From Streptomyces sp. NBC_00376 (lineage in GTDB: Bacteria; Actinomycetota; Actinomycetes; Streptomycetales; Streptomycetaceae), in contig NZ_CP107960.1 of NCBI RefSeq assembly GCF_036077095.1, forward strand, positions 4,030,001-4,094,000: a DNA stretch of 64,000 nucleotides, given 5' to 3'. Every line of letters starts with the position of its first letter. Positions within the stretch are counted from its first letter, which is position 1. The notes beneath the pieces are model-generated. The model made no database searches. It had not been told where the DNA came from and saw nothing but the letters and a program-made list of their open reading frames with translations. Shown one piece after another: positions 24,018 to 33,648 of the stretch. The translations under genes and the position numbers were made by a program.

Positions 24018-25469
24018 CTACGAGAGCGCGCGGCCGAGCAGGTACACGGCGGGCGCGGCGGCGGTGAGCGGCAGCGCCACACCGGCGGTCATGTGGACGA
24101 AGCGCGACGGATAGTCGTAGCTCGCCACCCGCAGCCCGATCAGGGCGCAGACTCCCGCCACGAGGCCGAGCAGCGCACCCTTCGCGCCCAGATCGGTCAG
24201 CACCCCGGCCACGGCGCCACCGCCCGCGGCGGCCAGCAGCGCCACCGCGACCGAGGCCGGTCCGGGCAGCGGCAGCGCCCGGACGAGCGCGGCGACCGCG
24301 ACGGCCACCGCGCCCACCGTCACCGCGTCCGGGACCGCCGCGAGGTGTCCGGCGGCCAGGACCGAGAGCGCGGCCGAGGCGATCGTGGCCATCAGGCCCT
24401 GCATCCGCTCGTCGGCGCTCGCGTGGCTGCGCAGCTGGAGGACCACGGTGAGCAGCACCCAGACGCCGAGGGTGCCGAGGATGGCGGCCGGTCCGTTCTC
24501 CCGGCCCGCGGCGAGCAGCGCGATGTCGGCGACCAGGCCGCCCGCGAACGCGAGCGCGATGCCCTGCCGGGCCGGCCACATGCCGTTGAGCCGGAACCAG
24601 CCGGCCGCGGTCACGGCCTGGAGCAGCACCAGCGGTACGACGAGGGCGTACTGCCCGATCGCGGCGCCCAGGGCGAGCAGCAGCCCGAGCCCGGCGGTGA
24701 GCGCGGCCGGCTGCATGCCCGGCGCGATGATGGGCGAGCGGCCCTCGGCACGGGCTCGCTGGGCACCGGTGACGCGGCTGTTGCCCAGGGTGGTGGGGGC
24801 GCTGTAGCCGGCCGCGTCGTGCCCGGCGGCGGGAGCGGAAGCAGGGGCGGGCGCGGCTTCGGCCGGTGCCTCGGGCGGGAGCGGATGCCCGCCCGTGGCG
24901 CCCAGCGGCGGCAGATAGGTGGTCTCGGCGGCGGCCGGAACGGGCTGCTGCACGGGCTCCTGCTGCACAGGCTGGGCCGGCTGGGCGGAGTGGATCACCG
25001 GCTGGTACTGGGTGTCCCAGGTCTGGCCCTCCCACGTCTGCGCGACGCCGGGGTCCTGCGGACCGTGCGCGGCAGGTGCGGCGGGCTCCTGCGGATACCC
25101 GGCCGACCACGCCTGCCCGGGGTTCGCCCGGGGCGCCTGGTTCGGGTCGTACTGGTTCTCCGCCTGCGGCTGCGGCTGCGGCTGCTGGCCGTACGGCTGC
25201 TGCGCGCCGTAGGACTGGTGGCCGTAGCCCTGATCACCGTACGACTGACCGCCGTACGCCTGGCCGCCGTACGCCTGATCACCGTAGGACTGCGCACCGT
25301 ACGCCTGATCGCCGTAGGACTGCGCACCGTACGCCTGATCGCCGTAGGACTGATCGCCGTACGACTGCGGCTGTGGCTGCGGGTGCCGGCCGTGCGACGG
25401 GTCGTGGCCGGGGACGTGCCCGTAACCCTGGTCCTGTCCGTACGGATGCTGCTGATCGTTGCTGCTCAT
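24018..25469 (-). CDS. Large membrane protein with a YGDQ-repeat cytosolic tail
   Basis: A 483-residue protein. Residues 1-130 are low-complexity Gln/Gly/Tyr/Pro, including tandem decapeptides of the form QSYGDQAYGA. Residues 130-270 are Ala/Pro/Gln rich. The last 210 residues contain about seven transmembrane helices beginning AALTAGLGLLLALGAAIGQY. The ATG at 25469 (MSSNDQQHPYGQ) is clear. The Tyr/Gln-rich tail resembles domains that self-associate. The membrane part has no transporter signature. It lies 10 bp downstream of the MoaD-like gene, so the two are probably co-transcribed. Confidence 0.78.
   Translation of the reverse strand: MSSNDQQHPYGQDQGYGHVPGHDPSHGRHPQPQPQSYGDQSYGDQAYGAQSYGDQAYGAQSYGDQAYGGQAYGGQSYGDQGYGHQSYGAQQPYGQQPQPQPQAENQYDPNQAPRANPGQAWSAGYPQEPAAPAAHGPQDPGVAQTWEGQTWDTQYQPVIHSAQPAQPVQQEPVQQPVPAAAETTYLPPLGATGGHPLPPEAPAEAAPAPASAPAAGHDAAGYSAPTTLGNSRVTGAQRARAEGRSPIIAPGMQPAALTAGLGLLLALGAAIGQYALVVPLVLLQAVTAAGWFRLNGMWPARQGIALAFAGGLVADIALLAAGRENGPAAILGTLGVWVLLTVVLQLRSHASADERMQGLMATIASAALSVLAAGHLAAVPDAVTVGAVAVAVAALVRALPLPGPASVAVALLAAAGGGAVAGVLTDLGAKGALLGLVAGVCALIGLRVASYDYPSRFVHMTAGVALPLTAAAPAVYLLGRALS
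25201..25370 (-). repeat. 30-bp tandem repeats coding QSYGDQAYGA
   Basis: The blocks 25291-25320 and 25321-25350 are identical 30-mers, and 25261-25290 is a diverged copy, with further decayed units on both sides. They keep frame and encode decapeptide repeats in the tail of the membrane protein. Copy number is likely to vary between strains. Confidence 0.85.
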
Positions 25470-25479
25470 GTTCTGCGGT

Positions 25480-25734
25480 TCACCCTCCTGCGAACGGCGG
25501 GAGCACCTCGACCGTGCCGCCCTCGGCAAGGCGTACGGTCTCATGGCCGCGGGTGCCCACGGGGTCACCGTCGATGAGGAACGAGCACCTTTGCAGCACT
25601 CGGGTGAGCTCTCCGGGGTGCCGTTCACGCACCGCGTCGAGCGCCTCGGCGAGGGTCGCAGCCATGTACGGCTCCTCCGCGGTCCCGGCCGCGGCCTTGG
25701 CGGCGGCCCAGTAGCGGATGGTTACCGCAGGCAT
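25480..25734 (-). CDS. MoaD/ThiS-family sulfur-carrier-like protein
   Basis: An 84-residue beta-grasp protein. It begins MPAVTIRYWAAAKAAAGTAEE, has the central FLIDGDPVGTRGHETVRLAEG, and ends LPPFAGG. The C-terminal Gly-Gly is the site that is adenylated and thiocarboxylated in MoaD and ThiS. No moaE, moeB or thi gene is nearby, so the pathway is uncertain; molybdopterin synthase small subunit or another sulfur carrier are both possible. It lies between the alpha/beta hydrolase (41 bp upstream) and the repeat-tailed membrane protein (10 bp downstream). Confidence 0.85.
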   Translation of the reverse strand: MPAVTIRYWAAAKAAAGTAEEPYMAATLAEALDAVRERHPGELTRVLQRCSFLIDGDPVGTRGHETVRLAEGGTVEVLPPFAGG

Positions 25735-25775
25735 GGCGCCACTCCTCTCGTCTCTCGTCAGCTGTCCATCATCGG

Positions 25776-26672
25776 TCACCGCGCCACCGCCCAGTCGGCG
25801 ATGCGGGTGAGCAAGGTCTCGTCCGCGGCGTTCTCCGCGTGCCCCATCCCGCGCTCCAGCCACAGCTCGGCGCCCTCGCCCGCCGCGTCGGCCAGCGCGC
25901 GCGGGTGGTCCAGCGGGAAGTACGGGTCCCGGTCGCCGTGCACGATCAGCAGCGGCGCCGGGGCGATCAGAGCGGCGGCCTCGACCGGCGGGAGCGGCAC
26001 GGGGTCCCATTCCTCGCGGTCGATCCGGGTGTGCAGGCCGTAGCGGCCGACCAGCCGGCCCAGGGGCCGGGTGACCACCCAGTGCAGCCGACGCATCGGG
26101 GCCGTGCCCCGGTAGTACCAGCGGGCGGGGGCGCTCACGGCCACCACCGCATCCGCGTGCGCCCCCGCACGCGCTCCGGTGCGCCCCTCGCGCTCCAGGA
26201 CGTCACCGGCTCCCGCGTCGCCGTCCGGCCGGCCCGCGTACAGCGCACCGTGCCGCAGCACCACCGAACCGCCCATGGAGAACCCGACGGTCACCACCCG
26301 GCGGTGTCCGAGCGACCGCGCCCACTCCACCGCCGCCGCCAGATCCAGCACCTCGCGGTCACCCACCGTCGACCGCCCGCCGGAGCCGCCGTGCCCCCGG
26401 AACGAGAAGGTGACCACGGCCGCACGCCCGGCGAACACCGCGGCGGCACGCCGCACCGCGGGCCGGTCCACCGAACCGGTGAAACCGTGCGCGAGCACGA
26501 TCGCAGTACCGTCGAAGGATGATTCCGCAACGACCCCGGCACCTGCCGTGCACGGCTCGTACACCGCCTCGATACGCACCCCGTCATCGGCACGCAATGT
26601 CGTGCGCAGGGAACCGGGCGTGATCGAGGGAACAGTGGAACTCCGAATTCGCCCCTCGGACACAGAACTCAT
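25776..26672 (-). CDS. Alpha/beta hydrolase
   Basis: A 298-residue hydrolase. The oxyanion-hole block is [14 protein letters not shown], the nucleophile elbow [13 protein letters not shown] carries the catalytic Ser, the acid is in [13 protein letters not shown], and the His in [10 protein letters not shown] less conserved insertion (residues about 150-190, Gly/Ala/Arg rich) sits in the cap region. It has no signal peptide, so it is cytosolic, acting on an ester or peptide that cannot be named. It is divergent from glnR across 276 bp, which hold both promoters and a Cys/Gly-rich stretch with no convincing ORF. Confidence 0.88.
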   Translation of the reverse strand: MSSVSEGRIRSSTVPSITPGSLRTTLRADDGVRIEAVYEPCTAGAGVVAESSFDGTAIVLAHGFTGSVDRPAVRRAAAVFAGRAAVVTFSFRGHGGSGGRSTVGDREVLDLAAAVEWARSLGHRRVVTVGFSMGGSVVLRHGALYAGRPDGDAGAGDVLEREGRTGARAGAHADAVVAVSAPARWYYRGTAPMRRLHWVVTRPLGRLVGRYGLHTRIDREEWDPVPLPPVEAAALIAPAPLLIVHGDRDPYFPLDHPRALADAAGEGAELWLERGMGHAENAADETLLTRIADWAVAR

Positions 26673-26948
26673 GTGGGCTATTGTGCTGGGAAGAGGATCC
26701 GGGCAGAGCAGCCCCCGGGTCCTTTTGTGCTTTCCAGGCGTTGTTACGGCGACGTTTCCACAAGCTCAGCGGCCCCGGGGCGCGGGACCGCAGCCGTGGG
26801 ACCAGCACGAAAACGTACGAAGAAGTGCCGCATACTCCCCCGGGCCCGGCCCGGGAGTGCCCCTCTCGCAGGGAACGAGGAGGACCGACGTAATGGGCGA
26901 GCGAACCGTGCACGATCATCGACCGACGACCCAGGCAGGTGGGCGGCG

Positions 26949-27752
26949 ATGAGTTCACTGCTGCTCCTGACGAATGCCCTTCAACCGTCGACGGAGGTGC
27001 TCCCCGCCCTCGGACTCCTGCTCCACAGCGTGCGGGTGGCACCGGCCGAAGGCCCCGCTCTCGTCGACACCCCCGGTGCCGACGTCATCCTGATCGACGG
27101 CCGCCGCGACCTCCCCCAGGTGCGGTCGCTCTGCCAGCTGCTGCGGTCCACCGGACCGGGCTGTCCGCTGATCCTCGTCGTGACGGAGGGCGGCCTCGCG
27201 GCCGTCACCGCCGACTGGGGCATCGACGACGTGCTGCTGGACACGGCGGGACCGGCCGAGGTGGAGGCCCGGCTGCGGCTGGCCACCGGACGGCAGCAGA
27301 TCAGCTCCGACGACTCCCCGATGGAGATCCGCAACGGCGACCTCTCGGTCGACGAGGCCACTTACAGCGCGAAATTGAAGGGCCGGGTCCTGGACCTGAC
27401 CTTCAAGGAATTCGAACTGCTCAAGTACCTGGCGCAGCACCCGGGACGGGTCTTCACCCGCGCCCAGCTGCTCCAGGAGGTCTGGGGCTACGACTACTTC
27501 GGCGGTACGCGGACGGTCGACGTCCATGTGCGGCGGCTGCGCGCCAAGCTCGGCCCCGAGCACGAGTCGCTGATCGGCACGGTCCGCAATGTCGGCTACC
27601 GCTTCGTGGTGCCCGAGAAGGTGGAGCGCGCGGCCGAGGAGGCCAAGGACCGGGCCGCGACGAAGGCGGCCGCAGAACCCCTGACCCGTTCGGAGCAGTC
27701 GCGGGCTGCCGCGATGAAGGAAGAAGCCCCGGTCCGGCCTGCCGGGAGGTAG
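26949..27752 (+). CDS. glnR: GlnR, global nitrogen regulator
   Basis: A 267-residue OmpR-type orphan regulator beginning [19 protein letters not shown], the characteristic start of actinobacterial GlnR. The receiver domain is atypical: Asp50 (VILIDGRRD) is kept but the acidic pocket and the Thr/Lys switch residues of true phospho-receivers are absent, in line with phosphorylation-independent dimerisation. The winged helix runs [19 protein letters not shown] to [19 protein letters not shown]. It controls ammonium assimilation genes (glnA, glnII, amtB and others), which are not in this window. The C-terminal 40 residues are charged and disordered. The ATG at 26949 has GGTGGG upstream; longer in-frame starts are not conserved. 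Confidence 0.95.
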   Translation: MSSLLLLTNALQPSTEVLPALGLLLHSVRVAPAEGPALVDTPGADVILIDGRRDLPQVRSLCQLLRSTGPGCPLILVVTEGGLAAVTADWGIDDVLLDTAGPAEVEARLRLATGRQQISSDDSPMEIRNGDLSVDEATYSAKLKGRVLDLTFKEFELLKYLAQHPGRVFTRAQLLQEVWGYDYFGGTRTVDVHVRRLRAKLGPEHESLIGTVRNVGYRFVVPEKVERAAEEAKDRAATKAAAEPLTRSEQSRAAAMKEEAPVRPAGR

Positions 27753-27763
27753 GTATATCCGCG

Positions 27764-27769
27764 TAGACT
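27764..27769 (+). promoter_or_regulatory. -10 element, leaderless promoter of the LacI gene
   Basis: TAGACT is followed after 7 nt (GCCGCGC) by GTG 27777. The only purine-rich sequence is more than 20 nt further upstream, so a leaderless message is likely. Confidence 0.6.
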
Positions 27770-27776
27770 GCCGCGC

Positions 27777-28814
27777 GTGGCCAAGGTGACGCGGGACGAT
27801 GTGGCGAGACTGGCGGGGACGTCGACCGCGGTCGTCAGCTACGTCATCAACAACGGACCGAGGCCGGTCGCCCCGGCCACGCGCGAGCGGGTGCTCGCCG
27901 CGATCAAGGAGCTGGGCTACCGGCCGGACCGGGTTGCCCAGGCGATGGCGTCGCGGCGGACCGATCTCATAGGGATGATCGTGCCGGACGCCCGGCAGCC
28001 GTTCTTCGCCGAGATGGCGCACGCGGTCGAACAGGCCGCCGCCGAGCGCGGAAAAATGGTGCTCGTCGGCAACTCCGACTACCGCGACGAGCGCGAGGTC
28101 CACTATCTGCGGGCCTTCCTCGGCATGCGGGTCTCCGGCCTGATCCTGGTCAGTCAGGGCCCCAGTGAGCGGGCGGCGGCCGAGATAGAGGCGTGGGACG
28201 CGCGGGTCGTGCTGCTGCACGAGCGGCCGGAGGCGATCGACGACGTCGCGGTCGTCACCGACGACGTCGGCGGCGCCCAGCTCGCCACCCGGCACCTGCT
28301 GGAGCACGGCAACGAGTACGTGGCGTGTCTGGGCGGCGTGGAGTCCACCCCGGCGGTCGGTGACCCGGTCGCCGACCACGTCGAGGGCTGGCGCCGGGCG
28401 ATGCACGAGTCGGGGCGCTCGACGGAGGGCCGGCTCTTCCAGGCCCCGTACAACCGTTACGACGCCTACCAGGTGGCGCTGAAGCTGCTCGCCGGGCCGG
28501 ACCGGCCGCCGGCGATCTTCTGCTCTACGGACGACCAGGCGATCGGGGTGCTGCGGGCCGCGCGCGAGCTGCGCATCGATGTGCCCGGGGAGCTCGCGGT
28601 GGCGGGCTTCGACGACGTGAAGGAAGCCGGGCTGACCGATCCGCCGCTGACGACGGTCTCCTCCGACCGCCCGGCGATGGCGCGGGCCGCGGTGGACCTG
28701 GTGCTCGACGACTCGTTGCGGGTGTCGGGGTCGCGGCGGGAGCGGCTGAAGCAGTTCCCGTCGGCGCTGGTGGTGCGGCGCTCGTGCGGCTGCGGGGAGC
28801 CGACGGTCAGGTAG
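27777..28814 (+). CDS. LacI family transcriptional regulator
   Basis: A 345-residue repressor. The N-terminal headpiece is [22 protein letters not shown] with the hinge region [18 protein letters not shown]. The periplasmic-binding-protein-like effector domain includes [32 protein letters not shown] and [23 protein letters not shown]. It ends with RRSCGCGEP, a Cys-rich tail common in sugar-responsive members. The effector is presumably a sugar or related small molecule, but no sugar genes are adjacent. It lies 24 bp after glnR, but the TAGACT box suggests it has its own promoter. Confidence 0.92.
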   Translation: MAKVTRDDVARLAGTSTAVVSYVINNGPRPVAPATRERVLAAIKELGYRPDRVAQAMASRRTDLIGMIVPDARQPFFAEMAHAVEQAAAERGKMVLVGNSDYRDEREVHYLRAFLGMRVSGLILVSQGPSERAAAEIEAWDARVVLLHERPEAIDDVAVVTDDVGGAQLATRHLLEHGNEYVACLGGVESTPAVGDPVADHVEGWRRAMHESGRSTEGRLFQAPYNRYDAYQVALKLLAGPDRPPAIFCSTDDQAIGVLRAARELRIDVPGELAVAGFDDVKEAGLTDPPLTTVSSDRPAMARAAVDLVLDDSLRVSGSRRERLKQFPSALVVRRSCGCGEPTVR

Positions 28815-28958
28815 CGGGCGGACCACCCCCCGGACCGGCCGCCGGGCCGCGCCCCCACCGGACCGGGGCCGCCTCCTTATATCGGGCATACGAGCTTCTG
28901 CCCGGCTTCTCAGCGCGTGCTCAGGCTTCTCTCATCTTCGCCCGACACGCTCATATGC

Positions 28959-30083
28959 ATGACAGAGAGCCAGCGCCCGAGCGGCGAGTACCCGATGTAC
29001 CCCTCGTACGGCAACGGCGACGCGGCCTACCCGCCGCCGCCGTCATACCAGCCCGCGCAGCCGATCGCGACGGGTCCCGGAACCACCGTGTGGCCCAGCG
29101 GGAACGGCGGCAGCGGCAACGACGGCAACGGGGTCGGCGGACCGGACTTCCCGCCGCCCGCCCCCCAGGAACCGGCCGCGCCCCGGAACCGGGCCAGGCG
29201 GCCGGTCGCCCTCCTCGCGGCCGTGGCGATCGCGGCGGCGATCGTCGGCGGCGGCACCGCCACCGTCATCGAGCAGCTCACCGGCGACAGCTCGAACAGC
29301 GCGAGCAGCGTCATCCCCGGGACCACCGTCTCGCAGAGCAGCAAGGGCACCGTCTCCGGTGTCGCCAAGGCCGTCTCGCCGATGATCGTCGAGATCAACG
29401 CGACCTCGACGGCGGGCGAGTCCACCGGCTCCGGCGTGGTCATCACGTCCGACGGCGAGGTCGTCACCAACAACCACGTCATCTCCGGCGCCTCGTCGAT
29501 CAAGGTGACGCTCAGCACCGGCAAGACGTACACCGCCGACGTCGTCGGCACCGACCCCGACAAGGACCTCGCGCTGATCAAGCTCCGGGGCGCGAGCGGG
29601 CTGAAGACGGCCACGCTGGGCGACTCCTCGCAGGTCGCGGTCGGCGACCAGGTCGTGGCGATCGGCTCGCCCGAGGGCCTCACCGGCACCGTCACCAGCG
29701 GCATCGTCTCCGCCCTCGACCGCGATGTCACCGTCGCCAAGGAGGACGGCAACGGCCAGGGCCAGAACGGGCAGGGCGGACAGGGCGGCGCCGAGCAGTG
29801 GCCGTTCGAGTTCGGCGGCCGGCAGTTCAACGGCGACACCGGTGAATCCACCACCACGTACAAGGCCATCCAGACCGACGCCTCGCTCAACCCCGGCAAC
29901 TCCGGCGGCGCGCTCATCAACATGAACGGCGAGATCATCGGCATCAACTCCGCGATGTACTCGGCGAGTTCGTCCGGCGGATCCAGCAGTTCGAGCGCCG
30001 GCAGCGTGGGCCTCGGCTTCGCCATCCCGGTCAACACGCTCAAGGCCGACCTCGACACCCTGCGGGCCGGCAACGGCTCCTGA
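28959..30083 (+). CDS. htrA: HtrA/DegP-type membrane serine protease without PDZ
   Basis: A 374-residue protease. The first 80 residues are a Pro/Gly/Tyr-rich cytosolic tail, followed by one transmembrane helix (PVALLAAVAIAAAIVGGG) at about 82-99. The catalytic triad is His173 (TNNHV), Asp203 (DKDLALIK) and Ser315 (NPGNSGGAL). A Gly/Gln-rich insertion (GNGQGQNGQGGQGG) lies in the loop before the last strands. No PDZ domain follows the protease, which ends shortly after GLGFAIPVNTLK. It should degrade or refold misfolded exported proteins. It is followed by a small ORF and cssRS, the secretion-stress system. The ATG at 28959 is preferred to upstream starts. Confidence 0.92.
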   Translation: MTESQRPSGEYPMYPSYGNGDAAYPPPPSYQPAQPIATGPGTTVWPSGNGGSGNDGNGVGGPDFPPPAPQEPAAPRNRARRPVALLAAVAIAAAIVGGGTATVIEQLTGDSSNSASSVIPGTTVSQSSKGTVSGVAKAVSPMIVEINATSTAGESTGSGVVITSDGEVVTNNHVISGASSIKVTLSTGKTYTADVVGTDPDKDLALIKLRGASGLKTATLGDSSQVAVGDQVVAIGSPEGLTGTVTSGIVSALDRDVTVAKEDGNGQGQNGQGGQGGAEQWPFEFGGRQFNGDTGESTTTYKAIQTDASLNPGNSGGALINMNGEIIGINSAMYSASSSGGSSSSSAGSVGLGFAIPVNTLKADLDTLRAGNGS

Positions 30084-30113
30084 GACTCCTGAAACTCCAG
30101 AGGAGACCGACAC

Positions 30114-30281
30114 ATGCACCACCCCTCCCACACCCCCACCGGCCCGGCCGACCTGGCCCTGCCCCTCGCGCTCGTGAGCGAACAGGCCACGCACGGTACG
30201 GACCGCGCTCCGGAGGTCGGTACCACCGCTGCCCGCAAGCGCCGGGCCGCACGACGACGCGCCGCGGCCGTGCGAGGCTGA
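30114..30281 (+). CDS. 55-residue hypothetical protein between htrA and cssR
   Basis: A short ORF read directly. ATG 30114 has GAGGAG 8 bp upstream. It begins MHHPSHTPTGPADLALPLAL and ends in a strongly basic tail (RKRRAARRRAAAVRG). It has no membrane segment. The good RBS and its position 31 bp after htrA and 57 bp before cssR support real translation, perhaps to couple the operon. It is not recognised as a family. Confidence 0.55.
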   Translation: MHHPSHTPTGPADLALPLALVSEQATHGTDRAPEVGTTAARKRRAARRRAAAVRG

Positions 30282-30338
30282 GAGCACAACGCCCCGGAAC
30301 GCCCGGGGACGCACGGCACGAGAAGAGGACGACGAGCG

Positions 30339-31070
30339 ATGAGCCCCGCCGAAGACGATCCGCAGCGCATCCTGATCGTCGACGACGAGCCCGCCGTGCG
30401 CGAGGCCCTGCAGCGCAGCCTCGCGTTCGAGGGCTACGGCACCGAGGTGGCCGTCGACGGCCTCGACGCCCTCGCCAAGGCGGATTCGTACGCCCCCGAC
30501 CTCATCGTCCTCGACATCCAGATGCCCCGGATGGACGGCCTGACCGCCGCCCGCCGGCTCCGCTCCGCGGGCACCACCACGCCGATCCTGATGCTCACCG
30601 CCCGCGACACCGTCGGCGACCGGGTCACCGGCCTCGACGCGGGCGCCGACGACTACCTGGTCAAGCCCTTCGAGCTGGACGAGCTGTTCGCCCGCATCCG
30701 GGCCCTGCTGCGCCGCAGCTCGTACGCGGCCTCGGCGGGCGGCGCGGTCCCCGCCGACGACGAGCTGGCCTTCGCGGACCTGCGGATGAACCTCGCCACC
30801 CGCGAGGTCACCCGGGGCACCCGCCGGGTCGAGCTGACCCGTACCGAGTTCACCCTGCTGGAGATGTTCCTGGCCCACCCGCGCCAGGTGCTGACCCGCG
30901 AGCAGATCCTCAAGGCGGTGTGGGGCTTCGACTTCGAGCCGAGTTCCAACTCACTGGACGTGTACGTGATGTACCTGCGCCGCAAGACGGAGGCGGGCGG
31001 CGAGCCGCGCCTCGTACACACCGTGCGGGGTGTCGGCTACGCGCTCCGCTCCGGCGGCGGTGACGGATGA
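30339..31070 (+). CDS. cssR: CssR-like OmpR-family response regulator
   Basis: A 243-residue response regulator. The receiver has the acidic pair in ILIVDDEP, phospho-acceptor Asp59 ([13 protein letters not shown]), Thr in MLTARDT and Lys in YLVKPFE. The winged helix covers [19 protein letters not shown] to [12 protein letters not shown]. Next to an HtrA-type protease and overlapping its sensor kinase, it fits the streptomycete CssRS secretion-stress system (MprA is the mycobacterial counterpart). It is expected to activate htrA-type genes when exported protein misfolds. Its stop overlaps the cssS start by 4 bp. Confidence 0.88.
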   Translation: MSPAEDDPQRILIVDDEPAVREALQRSLAFEGYGTEVAVDGLDALAKADSYAPDLIVLDIQMPRMDGLTAARRLRSAGTTTPILMLTARDTVGDRVTGLDAGADDYLVKPFELDELFARIRALLRRSSYAASAGGAVPADDELAFADLRMNLATREVTRGTRRVELTRTEFTLLEMFLAHPRQVLTREQILKAVWGFDFEPSSNSLDVYVMYLRRKTEAGGEPRLVHTVRGVGYALRSGGGDG

Positions 31071-32491
31071 CCGGCCCCCTGCGCCGGCTCCGCGCCCTGC
31101 CGCTGCGGTCCCGGCTCGCGCTGTTGGTGGCGACGGCGGTGGCGATCGCGGTCGCGGCGGTCGCGGCGGGCTGCTGGTTCGCGACGAAGGCGCAGCTGGA
31201 GAGCCAGATGGATTCCTCACTGCGCAATGTCAAGGTCAGCGACGAATACATGCAGAAGCTGTTCATCGCCTGCACCCGTCCCGACCGGGCGACCGTCCCG
31301 CCGATCGGGGGGTACACCGTGCAGCTCGTCACCGTGTCCGGGAGCACCTGCACCTCCGCCGGGGCCTCGCCGATCGACGTGACGGCCGCCGACATCGCCG
31401 TGGCCGCCGGTGTGCGGGACGACGTCCTGCACACGGCCAGCACGAAGAGCGGCAAGAAGATGCGCGTGCACACCTACGCGTACGAGACCCACAACCCGGC
31501 GCCCGGCCTGGTCCCGGGAAGCTTCGCGGTCTCCGTCGCCCGTCCGATGAGCGAGATCGACGACCCGCTCTCCACCCTCGCCTGGATGCTCCTGGCCGTC
31601 TCCGGCATCGGCGTCATCGGTGCGGGCGCGGCCGGTCTCTGGGTCGCCCGCACCGGACTGCGCCCCGTCGACGAGCTCACCGAGGCCGTCGAGCACGTCG
31701 CCCGCACCGAGGACCTCACCGTCCGTATCCCGGTCGACGGCGAGGACGAGATCGCCCGGCTGTCCCGCTCCTTCAACTCGATGACCGCGTCCCTGGCCAG
31801 CTCCCGCGACCGCCAGGCCCAGCTGATCGCGGATGCCGGCCACGAGCTGCGGACCCCGCTGACGTCGCTGCGCACCAACGTCGAACTCCTCGCCCGCAGC
31901 GAGGACACCGGCCGCCCCATCCCGCCCGACGACCGCAAGGCCCTGATGAAGTCGGTCAAGGCCCAGATGACCGAGCTGGCCTCGCTCATCGGCGACCTCC
32001 AGGAACTGGCCCGCCCCGACGCCCCCACCCCTGGCCCGCTCCAGGTCGTCGCGCTGCACGACATCGCGGACACCGCCCTGGAACGCGCCCGGCTGCGCGG
32101 CCCCGAGCTGACCATCCGGGCGGACCTGACCCCCTGGTACGTACGGGCCGAGCCCGCCGCACTGGAGAGGGCGGTGGTCAACGTCCTGGACAACGCGGTC
32201 AAGTTCAGCCCGTCCCGCGGCGCGATCGAGGTCGCCCTGCGCGACGGCGAGCTGACCGTACGGGACCAGGGCCCCGGCATCCCCGCCGACGAACTCCCCC
32301 ACGTCTTCGAACGCTTCTGGCGCTCCCCGTCCGCCCGCCAGCTCCCCGGCTCGGGCCTGGGCCTGTCGATCGTCGCCCGCACGGTCCAGCAGTCGGGCGG
32401 CGAGATCACCCTCAGCCCGGCGACGGACGGCCCGGGCACGATCGCCTCGATCCGGCTGCCGGGGGCGCCGCAACCACCGCCGGGGCTGTGA
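31067..32491 (+). CDS. cssS: CssS-like sensor histidine kinase
   Basis: A 474-residue membrane kinase. TM1 is at about residues 18-38 and TM2 at about 171-194, enclosing an extracellular sensor of some 130 residues with a Cys pair ([16 protein letters not shown]). A HAMP domain ([20 protein letters not shown]) leads to the H-box [14 protein letters not shown] with phospho-His259, then the N-box [13 protein letters not shown]1 VRDQGPGIP, and G2 [13 protein letters not shown]. The ATGA overlap with cssR means coupled translation. It probably senses misfolded secreted protein at the membrane face. It ends 31 bp before the accessory segment begins. Confidence 0.9.
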   Translation: MTGPLRRLRALPLRSRLALLVATAVAIAVAAVAAGCWFATKAQLESQMDSSLRNVKVSDEYMQKLFIACTRPDRATVPPIGGYTVQLVTVSGSTCTSAGASPIDVTAADIAVAAGVRDDVLHTASTKSGKKMRVHTYAYETHNPAPGLVPGSFAVSVARPMSEIDDPLSTLAWMLLAVSGIGVIGAGAAGLWVARTGLRPVDELTEAVEHVARTEDLTVRIPVDGEDEIARLSRSFNSMTASLASSRDRQAQLIADAGHELRTPLTSLRTNVELLARSEDTGRPIPPDDRKALMKSVKAQMTELASLIGDLQELARPDAPTPGPLQVVALHDIADTALERARLRGPELTIRADLTPWYVRAEPAALERAVVNVLDNAVKFSPSRGAIEVALRDGELTVRDQGPGIPADELPHVFERFWRSPSARQLPGSGLGLSIVARTVQQSGGEITLSPATDGPGTIASIRLPGAPQPPPGL

Positions 32492-32521
32492 GCGCGGGGC
32501 GCGTCGAGGGGCCGCGCGGAG

Positions 32522-33058
32522 TCAGAGGCGGCGCCGGAACTCGGCAGCGAACTGCGGGGCGCCTCCCGCGTCCAACCAGTCCAGCAGCCCGTGCAGATCG
32601 CGGGGCTCCCGCCGGTAGGAGCCGGCCTGTGAGCGCAGCACGGAGTTCATCTCCACCGGGGCGAGATCGAGCATGTCCAACAGAAAGTCGTCGGGGCGCA
32701 TCACCTCGATCTCGTACGGATTCGAAGCCTCGGCCGGGAAGTCCTTCACGTTCAGCGTGACGACGGCAAGCGCCTGACCCGGACCGCTGCCGCCAGCACA
32801 TGACGGTCCTTGGGGTCGTTCGCCATGGCGGGTATGAGTGCCTCGTGCCCCGACACAAGGCTGTCGGGGCCCGTCATCGCTTCGACGATTCCCTTGGCCT
32901 TCAAGGCCCCGATACGCTCGCCGACGTTCCTGGTCAGTTCGTCCAGGATGTCGGTGGACCAGAGCGGTTCGTAGAGCTCGGCCTCGGCGAGTCTCAGCAA
33001 TGTGTCCCCTGAGGTAGTTCGGGAAGAGGACACAGGTGTCCAGGACGACGCGCTGCAC
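32522..33058 (-). pseudogene. PIN-domain toxin with two compensating frameshifts
   Basis: The family pattern is present but split between frames. It starts in frame at GTG 33058 (QRVVLDTCVLFPNYLR), then continues one frame over as DTLLRLAEAELYEPLWSTDI to KDRHVLAAAVR, then returns to the first frame at ALAVVTLNVKDFPAEA and ends EFRRRL at 32522. The first switch is at a run of four C on the plus strand (33006-33009), consistent with one extra base. The second is near 32775-32782, consistent with one lost base. The catalytic acidic residues of the RNase (LDTC, KDRH, VKDF) are all there if frames are joined. The antitoxin gene is directly upstream. Either a dead toxin or two sequencing errors. 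Confidence 0.8.
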
Positions 33059-33091
33059 ATCGCTCCAGTCGGCTCGGGCGGATTCAACTGA

Positions 33092-33538
33092 TCAGTTGTC
33101 GTAGAGACCGGCGTCCTCGGTCAGTCCGACCGGTTCGACCAGTCCTCGGCGACGCTGCGAGCATCTCTTCTCCTTGTAGTCGAGAACGTCGGCCAAGAGC
33201 ACTCTGCGGTGCCTTCCCGGCCGCGAGAAGGGGATCCCGCCCTCATCGAGGATCTTGACGAACGTCGGCCGACTGACCCCCAGGAGATCGGCGGCCTCTT
33301 GCGTGGTCAGTGTGGTGTTCACCGGTGCGACCGTCACGGCCTTGCCCTCCGAGAGGGCCCGCACCACCACCATCAGCGCCTCGTAGACCTCCGGGGGCAG
33401 CGTGCGCGTGGCGCCGTCGGGGCCGCGCAGCAGGGCCGGCTCCACAGCTTGCGGGGTCCGGTCCAGGAAGGCGCAGAGCTCAGCGATCTCCGCGCGATGC
33501 TCGGGCAGCAGAGTGCGGTCTTCAGTAGTGCCGTGCAT
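33092..33538 (-). CDS. Antitoxin with excisionase-type helix-turn-helix
   Basis: A 148-residue protein. After a helical N-terminal region comes a MerR/Xis-type DNA-binding domain: LTTQEAADLLGVSRPTFVKIL, then GGIPFSRPGRHRRVLLADVLDYKE. The C-terminal tail ends LTEDAGLYDN, the usual end of antitoxins encoded before PIN toxins, where it covers the nuclease site. AAAGGAG lies upstream of the ATG at 33538. The toxin start is 34 bp downstream. The antitoxin is intact while the toxin is frameshifted, the expected order of decay. It should bind its own promoter. Confidence 0.85.
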   Translation of the reverse strand: MHGTTEDRTLLPEHRAEIAELCAFLDRTPQAVEPALLRGPDGATRTLPPEVYEALMVVVRALSEGKAVTVAPVNTTLTTQEAADLLGVSRPTFVKILDEGGIPFSRPGRHRRVLLADVLDYKEKRCSQRRRGLVEPVGLTEDAGLYDN

Positions 33539-33648
33539 GGCTCTGTCTCCTTTGAGAGTAGACCCAACATCGCGCAATTCGAAAGAAACGCAAGCGCCGT
33601 GCCAGTCAGGACTCAGCCCCCGGGCCCAGCCCCCCAGCTTGCGCATAA

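Noticed and set aside
25201..25370. CRISPR-like array (regular 30-bp repeats)
   Set aside because: The repeats are head to tail without unique spacers and keep a protein frame; no cas genes.
26673..26948. N-terminal extension of glnR by 92 codons
   Set aside because: The extension is not protein-like and the [14 protein letters not shown] start is the known GlnR beginning.
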